Below, in pieces: positions 33,622 to 41,811 of a stretch of 64,000 nt of DNA. The notes beneath the pieces are model-generated. The model worked only from the letters and a program-made list of their open reading frames with translations. It ran no database searches and had not been told where the DNA came from. How positions within the stretch are numbered: the stretch's first letter is position 1; the number at the start of each line of letters is the position of its first letter. This DNA comes from HKCCE3408 sp039183205 (lineage in GTDB: Bacteria; Pseudomonadota; Alphaproteobacteria; Rhodobacterales; Rhodobacteraceae). A program made the translations under genes and the position numbers. The stretch is from assembly GCA_039183205.1 (NCBI GenBank), contig JBCDBR010000015.1, forward strand, positions 17,375 through 81,374, read 5' to 3'.

Positions 33622-34941
33622 CTAAGCCGCGACGGATACGCCGTCTTCTAGGATTGATCGCAGCGCGGTAAAGGCGGCGGCGTGTTCTTCGCTCGGTTCT
33701 GCCAGGAAGGCATCAAGCTTTGGCCAAAGGCGTACGGCTGCATCGCTGACCGGGTCCTGGCCTTCGACATACAATCCCGCTTGCAGCATCAATTCCACTT
33801 TGTCATAGGCGCCGAGCAAGTGCCGGGCTTTGGTGATGAGGCGGAATTCGTCGACATCCGCGGCGCGCGGCAATGCCCGGCTGACCGACCTAAGTAGATC
33901 GATCGCAGGATAGCGTCCGCGCTCGGCAATTTTTCGGTCCAGAACGACATGCCCGTCCAGAACGCCGCGAAGCACATCGGCAACCGGACCCTCCATATCG
34001 GAGCCCGCGACGAGCACGGTCATGATGGCTGTGATATCACCTTGCCGCCGTGCGCCTGGCCCCGCCCTTTCACAGAGGCTCATGATCGTTTGCGGCATTG
34101 AGGCCGGGAACCCGCCATAACCGGCAGGCTCGCCTCCGGCCGCGGCAACCTCGCGATGGGCCTCGGCAAAGCGCGTGATCGAATCCACCAGCAAAAGAAC
34201 ATGTTTGCCTTGGTCGCGGAAATATTCGGCGACAGCCATCGTCGTGGCCGCCGCCCGGGCGCGCGTCAGAGCTGGCCGATCCGAGGTCGCCGCCACAACG
34301 ACCGAGCGCGCCAGGCCTTCGGGCCCGAGCGTATCTTCGACGAAGTCGCGCACTTCGCGGCCGCGTTCGCCGATCAATCCGATCACGACAATATCGGCTT
34401 CGATCCCGCGTGCGAGCGCTGACAGAAGCCGCGATTTTCCGACACCGGAGCCGGCAAAGAGCCCCACCCTTTGTCCGCGGACAATCGGCAAAAGCGTGTC
34501 GAACACCGCCAGCCCGGTGCGCAGCCGAGCCCCCAATGCACGCCGTTCGGTCGGAGGCGGTGGGGCAGCACTAAGGCTTCGGTCCTCGGGTCCGGGATCA
34601 AGGGGACGGCCGTCCAGCGGCTCTCCGTCAGGATCGATAATCCGACCAATCCAAGCGTCATCTGGCGCAATCCGGCGCGGGCCCAAATGCCGCACGCGCT
34701 GGCCCAGGCGCAGGCCTTCCATCTGCCCATCGACCATCACACTGGCCTGATGGCCGGACATTGTCAGGATATCACCGGTCAGACCACTGGGCAGACCGAC
34801 CGCGTCGCCCAAAGCCGCAACGCGACCCAGGCCCTCAATCTCGACCCCCATTGGCGACAGCGCCACAATCTCACCGCTAGACCAGACAGGTTCAATCCGG
34901 CGCAAGCGGCTGACGAGGGGAGCGAACAGGTCGTTTTGCAT
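33622..34941 (-). CDS. fliI: Flagellum-specific export ATPase FliI
   Basis: A 439-residue F1-beta-like ATPase driving type III export. Walker A is GSGVGKS (about 164-170), the Walker B region is HVLLLVDSITRFAEAHREV, and GYGGFPASMPQTIMSLCERAGPG is family-typical. ATG at 34941 is preferred: GGAG lies 8 nt before it, and the upstream GTG overlaps that ribosome-binding site. It is divergent from flgB; its partner fliH lies 17 kb away at 51129. Confidence 0.95.
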   Translation of the reverse strand: MQNDLFAPLVSRLRRIEPVWSSGEIVALSPMGVEIEGLGRVAALGDAVGLPSGLTGDILTMSGHQASVMVDGQMEGLRLGQRVRHLGPRRIAPDDAWIGRIIDPDGEPLDGRPLDPGPEDRSLSAAPPPPTERRALGARLRTGLAVFDTLLPIVRGQRVGLFAGSGVGKSRLLSALARGIEADIVVIGLIGERGREVRDFVEDTLGPEGLARSVVVAATSDRPALTRARAAATTMAVAEYFRDQGKHVLLLVDSITRFAEAHREVAAAGGEPAGYGGFPASMPQTIMSLCERAGPGARRQGDITAIMTVLVAGSDMEGPVADVLRGVLDGHVVLDRKIAERGRYPAIDLLRSVSRALPRAADVDEFRLITKARHLLGAYDKVELMLQAGLYVEGQDPVSDAAVRLWPKLDAFLAEPSEEHAAAFTALRSILEDGVSVAA

Positions 34942-35029
34942 CCAAGGCACTCCTTCTGGGTGACGCCCTTACTGTTCCTAAAGGAATCACCGTTAAGCCG
35001 CGGTGTATCCGGTCGAGGGAGAAGCCCCG

Positions 35030-35380
35030 ATGTTTGAAACGCTGGAGATCTTTGATCTCGCCACAGCCCGTGCCCGCCATGCAGCACTTCGACAAAATGT
35101 CGTCGCGCGCAATATTGCTAATGCCGATACGCCAGGGTTCCGGGCGCAAACCACCGCTGATTTCCAAGACGTCTTTCGTCGTTTGGGTGACGGCGAGCGT
35201 ATGGCGATGGCAGATTTCGGCCGTCCCTTCGATGCCCACCGCCCGATATCGCCAAACGGTAATTCCGTTTCGTTGGAACTTGAGATGGTGGCCTCAATCG
35301 ATGCGCAGCGCGCGCATAACCGCGCCCTCAATGTCTATCGCAGTGCGATGAACGTGATGCGCACATCCATCGGTCGATAA
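35030..35380 (+). CDS. flgB: Flagellar basal-body rod protein FlgB
   Basis: A 116-residue proximal rod subunit. The rod signature RQNVVARNIANADTPGFRAQ is followed by the C-terminal helix RALNVYRSAMNVMRTSIG. The start at 35030 follows GAGGGAGAA. First gene of a long plus-strand operon flgB-flgC-fliE-fliQ-flgF-flgG-flgA-flgH-fliL-like. Confidence 0.94.
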   Translation: MFETLEIFDLATARARHAALRQNVVARNIANADTPGFRAQTTADFQDVFRRLGDGERMAMADFGRPFDAHRPISPNGNSVSLELEMVASIDAQRAHNRALNVYRSAMNVMRTSIGR

Positions 35381-35398
35381 CAATTTAGGAATTGCAAG

Positions 35399-35791
35399 AT
35401 GAGTGGTTTCAGCGACACCTTGAGCATTGCGGCCTCCGGCATGCAGTCTCAGACCGAACGCATCCGGCTTTTGTCCGAGAACATCGCCAATGCCGACACA
35501 CCGGGCTATCGTCGCAAAACAGCGAGTTTTGAGCCCTACCGCGCCGATATGATGCCCGATGGCGCGGTGCAGCTTGGTCGGGTGCGGCTCGATCAGGCTG
35601 AACTGACCTCGGTTTATGACCCCAGCCATCCAATGGCTGGACCCGATGGCAGCTACGACGGTTCGAACGTGGACCTCGTCGTTGAAATTGCCGACGCGCG
35701 AGAAGCCCAGCGCAGTTACGAAGCCAATCTACGCGTTTTTGATCAGGTGCGGCAAATGTCGTCGGCCTTGAGTGATCTTCTGAGACGGTGA
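35399..35791 (+). CDS. flgC: Flagellar basal-body rod protein FlgC
   Basis: A 130-residue rod subunit. SIAASGMQSQTERIRLLSENIANADTPGYRRK is the FlgC/rod signature, NVDLVVEIADAREAQRSYEANLRVFDQVRQM the C-terminal helix. Its stop overlaps or closely abuts the fliE start. Confidence 0.95.
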   Translation: MSGFSDTLSIAASGMQSQTERIRLLSENIANADTPGYRRKTASFEPYRADMMPDGAVQLGRVRLDQAELTSVYDPSHPMAGPDGSYDGSNVDLVVEIADAREAQRSYEANLRVFDQVRQMSSALSDLLRR

Positions 35792-35796
35792 CAAAT

Positions 35797-36102
35797 ATGG
35801 ATCTAAGAACGACATTTGCGACACAGGCCTATAGCCAGGTGCGCAGCAGTGATCTGCCGCTCACCCCGCCGCAACCCACAAGCCAATCCAGTGCCGGGCA
35901 GGTGTTTGAAGAGGCCCTGTCAAGTTTCGCTGAAACCGTGCAGCGCGGCGAGACTGTCGCGCGCGCGGCCGTGACAACCGGCGCGGACCCGCATGCTTTG
36001 GTCACAGCGCTCGCGCAGACCGAGCTTGCCGTCGAGACCGCAGTCACCATCCGCGACCGCGTGGTCGAGGCATACCAAGAAATTTTAAGGATGCCGGTGT
36101 GA
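35797..36102 (+). CDS. fliE: Flagellar hook-basal body protein FliE
   Basis: About 101 residues linking the MS ring to the rod. The C-terminal half AETVQRGETVARAAVTTGADPHALVTALAQTELAVETAVTIRDRVVEAYQEILRMPV is the FliE domain. The ATG at 35797 is used; an in-frame GTG at 35788 overlapping the flgC stop is an alternative. fliQ starts within its stop. Confidence 0.9.
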   Translation: MDLRTTFATQAYSQVRSSDLPLTPPQPTSQSSAGQVFEEALSSFAETVQRGETVARAAVTTGADPHALVTALAQTELAVETAVTIRDRVVEAYQEILRMPV

Positions 36103-36368
36103 TCGAAGACATCACCTTCTACGACACCTTGCGCCAAGGGCTGTGGGTTTCGGTTCTGATCTCGACCCCGATCCTTGGCATCGCGTTGATCGCTGGCCTG
36201 GCGGTGGGCCTGTTTCAGGCGTTGACCTCCATTCAGGAAATGACGCTGACATTTGTGCCCAAGCTGGCCGCGATCGTCGCCGTTTTTTGGCTTTCGATGA
36301 ATTTCATGACCGAAAGTCTCACAGGATATTGGACCGCGCATCTGATCCCGGTGATTGAGGCGCTTTGA
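36099..36368 (+). CDS. fliQ: Flagellar type III export gate protein FliQ
   Basis: An 89-residue inner-membrane gate subunit with two hydrophobic helices (about 14-37 and 54-70) and the FliQ signature LIAGLAVGLFQALTSIQEMTLTFVPK. It starts with GTG in a GTGA overlap with the fliE stop. Its partners FliP (52023), FliR (41038), FlhB and FlhA are dispersed in the same superlocus. Confidence 0.95.
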   Translation: MIEDITFYDTLRQGLWVSVLISTPILGIALIAGLAVGLFQALTSIQEMTLTFVPKLAAIVAVFWLSMNFMTESLTGYWTAHLIPVIEAL

Positions 36369-36371
36369 GCC

Positions 36372-37094
36372 ATGGATAACAGCTTTTACGCCACGCTCAC
36401 CCGGCAAAGTGGATTGCTGCAAGAAATGCAGACCGTTGCGAATAACATTGCCAATCTTTCAACCACGGGATTCCGCGCGGAAGGGGTTGTTTTTGCCGAA
36501 CATGTCCGCGGCCTGGGCGTCGGTCAGGAGAGCTTGTCGATGGCGCATGCCGTCGGCCGGCATGTCCATAATGCGCAAGGCGCGTTGACCGGGACGGGCG
36601 CGACGTTTGACCTCGCCATCGAAGGCGATGGGTATTTCTTGATCGAAACCCCCGAGGGGGAGCGGCTGAGCCGCGCCGGATCGTTCACACCCGATGCCAA
36701 CAGCGAATTGGTCACGCCAGATGGCTACCGGCTGCTCGATGCCGGCGGCGCCCCGATCTTTATCCCGCCCGATGCGCGGTCGATTGCCATATCCAGCGAC
36801 GGCACGTTAAGCGCCGATGGCGAACCTCAGACGGTCATTGGGCTGTGGCAACCGAACGATCCGTTCGATTTGCAACATCGTTCAGGCGTTCTCTTTGAGG
36901 CCCCTGGCGGCGTGCAACCCATGCTCGAATACCGTATTTTCCAAGGTTTTTTGGAGGATTCGAATGTTAATCCAGTTGCCCAAATCGCACGGATGATCGA
37001 AGTCCAACGCGCCTATGAGCTTGGTCAAAATTTCTTGGACAAAGAAGACGAACGCTTGCGCGGATTTCTCCGCACCGTCGGTGCCCGAACCTAA
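36372..37094 (+). CDS. flgF: Flagellar basal-body rod protein FlgF
   Basis: A 240-residue proximal rod protein: MQTVANNIANLSTTGFRAEGVVF at the N-terminus, central TFDLAIEGDGYFLIETPEG, and C-terminal NPVAQIARMIEVQRAYELGQNFLDKEDERL. The order fliQ-flgF-flgG and the shorter size distinguish it from FlgG. Confidence 0.93.
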   Translation: MDNSFYATLTRQSGLLQEMQTVANNIANLSTTGFRAEGVVFAEHVRGLGVGQESLSMAHAVGRHVHNAQGALTGTGATFDLAIEGDGYFLIETPEGERLSRAGSFTPDANSELVTPDGYRLLDAGGAPIFIPPDARSIAISSDGTLSADGEPQTVIGLWQPNDPFDLQHRSGVLFEAPGGVQPMLEYRIFQGFLEDSNVNPVAQIARMIEVQRAYELGQNFLDKEDERLRGFLRTVGART

Positions 37095-37106
37095 GGAGAT
37101 GCAGAA

Positions 37107-37892
37107 ATGAGAGCCCTCGACATCGCGGCCACCGGCATGGCCGCACAGCAAATGCGCGTGGAGGTGATCTCCAACAACCTCGCCAATATGAACACCACCG
37201 GCTACAGCGCGCGCCGGGCCGAATTTGCCGATTTGCACTACCAACAATTCACCCGCGCAGGGGCGATTTCCGCGGCCGATGGAACGCTTGTGCCGACGGG
37301 CGTTCAACTCGGCCTCGGCGTGCGGCCATCCTCGGTCGCAGTCAATTTTCAGCAAGGGACAGTCATGGGCACGGGTGGCACGCTTGATCTGGCCATTGAC
37401 GGTGCCGGCTTCATCGAAGTGACCTTGCCCTCCGGGCAGTCCGCCTACACACGCGATGGCGCCTTAAAGCGCACGGGCGACGGATTGATTGTCACCTCCG
37501 ACGGCTACGAGGTCAGCCCGGGTATTACCATTCCCGACGATGCGCGTTCGGTCGAGATCAATGCAGATGGTGAGGTCTACGCGTCATTCCAAGATCAGGT
37601 GCAGCCTACGCTGCTGGGCCAACTGACGCTTGCGGATTTTTCAAATCCGCGCGGGCTCGAGGCCATCGGCTCGAACCTTTTTGTTGAAACCACCGCGTCT
37701 GGGCAGCCGATCGCCGGCAATCCCGGCGAAGATGGTCTTGGCACGCTCCGGCAAGGCTATGTCGAGGAAAGCTCCGTCGATGCGGTGGCAGAGATCACTG
37801 ATCTAATCGAGGCGCAACGCGGATACGAATTGAATGCCAAAGTCATCACGGCTGCTGATCAGATGCTGGGTGCCACGACACAAATTCGGTGA
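37107..37892 (+). CDS. flgG: Flagellar basal-body (distal) rod protein FlgG
   Basis: A 261-residue distal rod subunit. MRALDIAATGMAAQQMRVEVISNNLANMNTTGYSARRAEF and the end EAQRGYELNAKVITAADQMLGATTQIR are FlgG hallmarks. AAGGAG precedes its ATG at 7 nt. Confidence 0.96.
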   Translation: MRALDIAATGMAAQQMRVEVISNNLANMNTTGYSARRAEFADLHYQQFTRAGAISAADGTLVPTGVQLGLGVRPSSVAVNFQQGTVMGTGGTLDLAIDGAGFIEVTLPSGQSAYTRDGALKRTGDGLIVTSDGYEVSPGITIPDDARSVEINADGEVYASFQDQVQPTLLGQLTLADFSNPRGLEAIGSNLFVETTASGQPIAGNPGEDGLGTLRQGYVEESSVDAVAEITDLIEAQRGYELNAKVITAADQMLGATTQIR

Positions 37893-37895
37893 AGA

Positions 37896-38330
37896 ATGAC
37901 CATGATGCGTTTTCTTGCGATCCTTTTTTTCCTCGGCTTATGCGTGCCGGGCCGGGCCGATGTCGTCGTTGCCGCGGGCACAATCCGAAGCCAGCAAATC
38001 ATCGGGCCCGCAGATGTCGCCTTGGCCGATGGCATCGTTCCGGGGGCGCTGACCAGCATTGAGGCTGCGATTGGTCAAGAGGCACGGATTAACATCTATC
38101 CGGGGCGTCCCGTGCGGCCCGGCGATCTACAAGAACCAGCCATGGTTGACCGTAACGAGATCGTGACGCTGCAATATATTCGCGGCGGGCTCATGATTAT
38201 CACCGAGGGCCGTTCGCTTGACCGGGCCGGAATGGGCGAACGCTTACGCGTTCAAAACCTTGCTTCGCGCACCACGGTCACAGGGACGGTCGCAGGTCCT
38301 GGCCTGGTTGCCGTCGGTCCAAGTTTTTAA
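37896..38330 (+). CDS. flgA: Flagellar P-ring assembly chaperone FlgA
   Basis: A 144-residue periplasmic protein: signal peptide (MRFLAILFFLGLCVPGRA), then an SAF-like core (VVVAAGTIRSQQIIGPADV, GQEARINIYPGRPVRPGDL). It assists polymerisation of FlgI (53364). Shorter than enterobacterial FlgA (about 220), as in other alphaproteobacteria. It begins 3 bp after flgG. Confidence 0.88.
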   Translation: MTMMRFLAILFFLGLCVPGRADVVVAAGTIRSQQIIGPADVALADGIVPGALTSIEAAIGQEARINIYPGRPVRPGDLQEPAMVDRNEIVTLQYIRGGLMIITEGRSLDRAGMGERLRVQNLASRTTVTGTVAGPGLVAVGPSF

Positions 38331-38339
38331 GGAACGAAT

Positions 38340-39071
38340 ATGTATGTCAGGTACTTCGTGCTGGTTGGTTTTGTCCTTCTGGTTGGCGCCTGCGCCCGGT
38401 TGGAACACGTCGGCCGGGTCCCACCCATGACGCCCAGCGGGTCGGGCGCGGAGATCATCGCAATGACCTCGGCGCCATTTCCAGAAGGCGCGGCGGCGCT
38501 TCGGTCCAGGGATCGCGCATCGCTGTGGGGGGCAGGACGGCAGTCGCTTTTTGGTGATCGGCGCGCGCAGGCCCGCGGCGATATCATGACCGTCGTGATC
38601 GAAATCGATGATAGTGCCAATATCTCCAATGCGACAGGTCGGTCGCGATCCGGCTCGGAAGACCTGTCGATCGGGGCGCTCTTAGGCTTGCCAGAGCGCT
38701 TAGCAGGCGCGCTGCCGGACGGCGCGACGTTCGACAATGCAGCCGATGTGAGTTCGAGCTCCGCGTCATCTGGCAGAGGCTCGGTCAGTCGCAACGAACA
38801 ACTCACCCTGCGCGTGGCTGCAACGGTCACCGAGGTCCTCCCGAATGGCGTTTTACGGATCGAAGGCACGCAAGAGGTGCGTGTGAATTTTGAGATCCGC
38901 GAGCTCACAATTGCGGGTTATGTCCGGCCCGAGGACATTAGCCGGCAAAACGAAATTACCTATGACAAGATTGCGGCAGCGCGGATTTCCTATGGCGGCC
39001 GTGGGCAGATCAGCGATGCACAACAGCCGCGTTATGGCCAACAAGTCTCCGACATTCTCCTGCCGTTCTGA
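38340..39071 (+). CDS. flgH: Flagellar L-ring lipoprotein FlgH
   Basis: A 243-residue outer-membrane ring protein. The signal ends in LVGAC, a lipobox-like site, and the FlgH core reads SLFGDRRAQARGDIMTVVIEIDDSANISNATGRSRSG with RGSVSRNEQLTLRVAATVTEVLPNGVLRIEGTQEVRVN. Paired with FlgI it forms the LP ring bushing. Confidence 0.95.
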   Translation: MYVRYFVLVGFVLLVGACARLEHVGRVPPMTPSGSGAEIIAMTSAPFPEGAAALRSRDRASLWGAGRQSLFGDRRAQARGDIMTVVIEIDDSANISNATGRSRSGSEDLSIGALLGLPERLAGALPDGATFDNAADVSSSSASSGRGSVSRNEQLTLRVAATVTEVLPNGVLRIEGTQEVRVNFEIRELTIAGYVRPEDISRQNEITYDKIAAARISYGGRGQISDAQQPRYGQQVSDILLPF

Positions 39072-39079
39072 GGTTTTCC

Positions 39080-39637
39080 ATGATACGCGTCGTTCTTCCT
39101 GTGTTGCTCTTACTGCTTGGCCTGGGCGGCGGCATCGGGGCTGGCATGTTGCTTGGCGGCGGTGAAGACACCGCTGCTGCCGAACCGGAGGCGATTGCCG
39201 CGCCCGCCGGCGATCCGGCCGAAGCCGACATGGCGGATGAATCAGACCAAGTCACTTCTGCAGAGGATAGCGGTTTTGCAAGCGACGCACCTGTCCGACC
39301 CGGCAGTGCCGAAAACCTGGAATACGTGCGGCTCAATAATCAATTTGTTGTGCCGGTCGTACGCGACGCCGCGGTGCGATCCTTGGTTGTGATGTCTCTG
39401 ACGGTTGAGATTGAGGCCGGTCAGGCAGAAATGGTTTTTAACCGCGAGCCAAGGCTTCGGGACGCATTTCTGCGGGTCATGTTCGGCCATGCCAATGCCG
39501 GCGGCTTCGAAGGTGTGTTCACAACACCCACCGCGCTTAACCCGCTTCGCAGTGGATTGCGGGATGCAGCTTATGACGTTCTAGGTCCGATCGTGAATGA
39601 TGTTCTGATTGTCGATATCGTGCGTCAAGACGCCTGA
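39080..39637 (+). CDS. FliL-like protein (first of two)
   Basis: A 185-residue single-pass protein: N-terminal helix (VVLPVLLLLLGLGGGIGAGMLLGG), acidic linker (about 30-75), then a FliL/SPFH-like domain with EYVRLNNQFVVPVV...LVVMSLTVEIEAG. FliL rings stabilise stators at high load. A second, more canonical FliL is encoded at 48778. It ends the flgB operon and its end overlaps the convergent fliJ-like gene by 13 bp. Confidence 0.75.
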   Translation: MIRVVLPVLLLLLGLGGGIGAGMLLGGGEDTAAAEPEAIAAPAGDPAEADMADESDQVTSAEDSGFASDAPVRPGSAENLEYVRLNNQFVVPVVRDAAVRSLVVMSLTVEIEAGQAEMVFNREPRLRDAFLRVMFGHANAGGFEGVFTTPTALNPLRSGLRDAAYDVLGPIVNDVLIVDIVRQDA

Positions 39638-39957
39638 CGTTTGAGTGTATCGATCGCGATCCTGCGGCCTTCTGTGGCTTGAGCTTGATGAAGCGCTGCT
39701 TTTCGGCGCGCGTTGGCCTGCGCCAAATCGGCCACCAACCGCGCCTGCCTTTCCCGAACAACTTCGGCATATTTGGCCACCAGACGCGCCGTTAGCGGAT
39801 CCTCCGCCGTTGCCATTCGTGCCTTGATTTCCGCCTGCAATTCGTCGATTTGGCGCCTGATCTCATTGCGTGACTTGGTTGCGGATGCAAGCTCAGACCG
39901 GGCTTTGTCGGCTTTGATCTCAACGATTTTCGCTAAACGGTTGAACTGGTTTTTCAT
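39625..39957 (-). CDS. Coiled-coil protein, candidate FliJ-like export chaperone
   Basis: A 110-residue, nearly all-helical protein with long heptad patterns (LAKIVEIKADKARSELASATKSRNEIRRQIDELQAEIKARM). Size, antiparallel coiled-coil appearance and position directly after flhB suggest FliJ/YscO, the FliI-FlhA coupling stalk; no other fliJ candidate is in the locus. Sequence conservation in FliJ is low, so this rests mainly on context. ATGA overlap with the flhB stop. Confidence 0.55.
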   Translation of the reverse strand: MKNQFNRLAKIVEIKADKARSELASATKSRNEIRRQIDELQAEIKARMATAEDPLTARLVAKYAEVVRERQARLVADLAQANARRKAALHQAQATEGRRIAIDTLKRQAS

Positions 39958-41037
39958 CGCCGCCGCACCGCGCGTTCGCGCATCATGTCAGCAAAACGAA
40001 TTGCGGCCGCAACGGCGCGGAAATGATCCCGCTCGATCGGCGCGCCGATATCAAGAACGCCGTGCAGCATTCGCGCTGTCGTTGGGTCGCGAAATATTGG
40101 CACTCCTGCAGTATTCGCCGCCTCGCGTATCCGTCCCGCGATCTCGTCAACCCCTTTGGCCACGCAAACCGGAACCTCGGATTTTCCACGATCCCATTTC
40201 AGGGCCACCGCGTAATGCGTGGGGTTGACGATGACGACAGCCGCGTCCTGCACATCGGCGATCATGCGGTTTGTTGCAATGTCATAACCACGCTGGCGCC
40301 GCTTTTGCTTTAGGAGCGGATCGCCTTCGTTTTCCTTGCTTTCATCGGCCACCTCCTTTCGTGTCATGCGGTTCTTGCGAATGTGTTCGCCCCATTGCCA
40401 CAAGTAATCGACGCCACCAATGATCAGCGAGATAATGAACACGAAGATAAAGAAATCCCGCGCTTGGCGCCCAAGTTCGGCGGACACCTGACCGCCATTG
40501 CCTTGCATCACGCCCATGATTTCGTCCGCGTCCGATCAGGAAAACCGCAAGCAACAACGTGTAGATCGCCAATTTGAAGCTCGATTTCGCGAATTCAAAC
40601 AAGCCGGACGGTCCGAATTTATTCTTTGCCGTTTGTATCGGTGAAATGCGGGAGAGTATTGGCTGCAAACGCGAGGCCGTGAATAACACGCCGTTTTGCG
40701 CAATGAGCGACGCCAACAGCACCGCGACGGGCACGGCGAGAACCCCGCAGAGTATCATAAAGCCCGCTCCGATCGCGCTCCCGGCTGCGACGGCCCCGCC
40801 AGGAGCCAAGATCAGTGGCGCCAGCGTATCGCTTTGATCGATTGTAACCATCATCACAGTGCTGAAGCGGTCAATCAAGACCGGACCGAAAAGCGCCGAA
40901 CCCAGCAATAGCCCGCCATAGACAAGGGCCGTATTCAGATCCGCCGACCGGACAATTTCGCCGCGCTTGCGCGCCTCTTCCAGCTTGCGCGGTGTGGGAT
41001 CGAAGGTTTTTTCTGCACCCTGGTCGTCCTGTGCCAT
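39954..41037 (-). pseudogene. flhB: flhB, flagellar export switch protein, split by a +1 frameshift
   Basis: The 5' frame (from 41037) encodes a normal FlhB start, KTFDPTPRKLEEARKRGEIVRS, and its membrane helices up to LLLAVFLI. It then runs into nonsense to 40342. The +1 frame from about 40534 continues as DADEIMGVMQGNGGQVSAELG with the last helix, the HIRKNRMTRKEVADESKENEGDP linker, the autocleavage site NPTHY and a normal end at 39954. A single extra base near 40533 accounts for this. FlhB is essential for rod/hook export, so the split means a sequence error, a non-motile strain or recoding. fliR abuts (TGA-ATG). Confidence 0.88.
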
Positions 41038-41811
41038 TCAGAGCGATCCGACCGGGTTGCCGAGGCCGGTTTGAAACGCCTGCAGCCAGACTTGCAAAAT
41101 ATAGGGCAAAGTCAGGAAGAGCAAAAACAGCGAACCCCACGTGATTGCCGGGGCGCCGACAAAGGCGACCATCAATTGGGGCATCGCCTTTGAGATCACA
41201 CCAAGCATTAAGTTATATAAGAAGGATGCGACAAGAAAGGGCGCTGCCAACGAAAAGGCGAGCGCAAAGATCGCAGCGACCCGGTCGATGCCCCATCTCG
41301 CGGTGTCTTGTGCCAACGGAAATTCACCCGCCGGCAGCAGATCATAGCTTCGAATAAACGCCTGAAGAAGGTGGATGTGCAGCCCGCTGGCCACCGCCAA
41401 AGCAAGACCCGCAACAAGCATAGTGCCGCCGATGGCAGGCTGTGGGTCCGGCGATGCGCCCCCCATAATCTGCGCCAGCGATGTGGCCTGCGCGGCCATA
41501 GCTCCGGCAATTTGCAGCGCCATGACAATCAATCTGAGGCCAATCCCAATGATGAAACCCGCGATGAATTCGGTCATGAAAAACCGTAATGGAGGCAACG
41601 TTTCACTAACCTGACCGAGAAATGGCGCGACCGCCGGTGTCAAAGCCAAGGTGAACGCAAGGGCAGCGCCCAGCCGGATACGCAATGGGATGAAGGTCTC
41701 ACCAACGCCCGGTAGAACGGTGAACGTGGCACCGACCCGCAAAAATACGGCGACGGCCACACTCAGCCACGTTTGGGTGAGCTCCAACGCGGCGGCGGCG
41801 AGTTCGGTCAT
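41038..41811 (-). CDS. fliR: Flagellar type III export gate protein FliR
   Basis: A 257-residue gate subunit with about six helices. The N-terminal FLRVGATFTVLPGVGETFIPLRIRLGAALAFTLALTPAV and C-terminal FLYNLMLGVISKAMPQLMVAFVGAPAITWGSLFLL are FliR-typical. Its ATG overlaps the flhA stop (ATGA), and its TGA abuts the flhB ATG. Confidence 0.95.
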   Translation of the reverse strand: MTELAAAALELTQTWLSVAVAVFLRVGATFTVLPGVGETFIPLRIRLGAALAFTLALTPAVAPFLGQVSETLPPLRFFMTEFIAGFIIGIGLRLIVMALQIAGAMAAQATSLAQIMGGASPDPQPAIGGTMLVAGLALAVASGLHIHLLQAFIRSYDLLPAGEFPLAQDTARWGIDRVAAIFALAFSLAAPFLVASFLYNLMLGVISKAMPQLMVAFVGAPAITWGSLFLLFLTLPYILQVWLQAFQTGLGNPVGSL

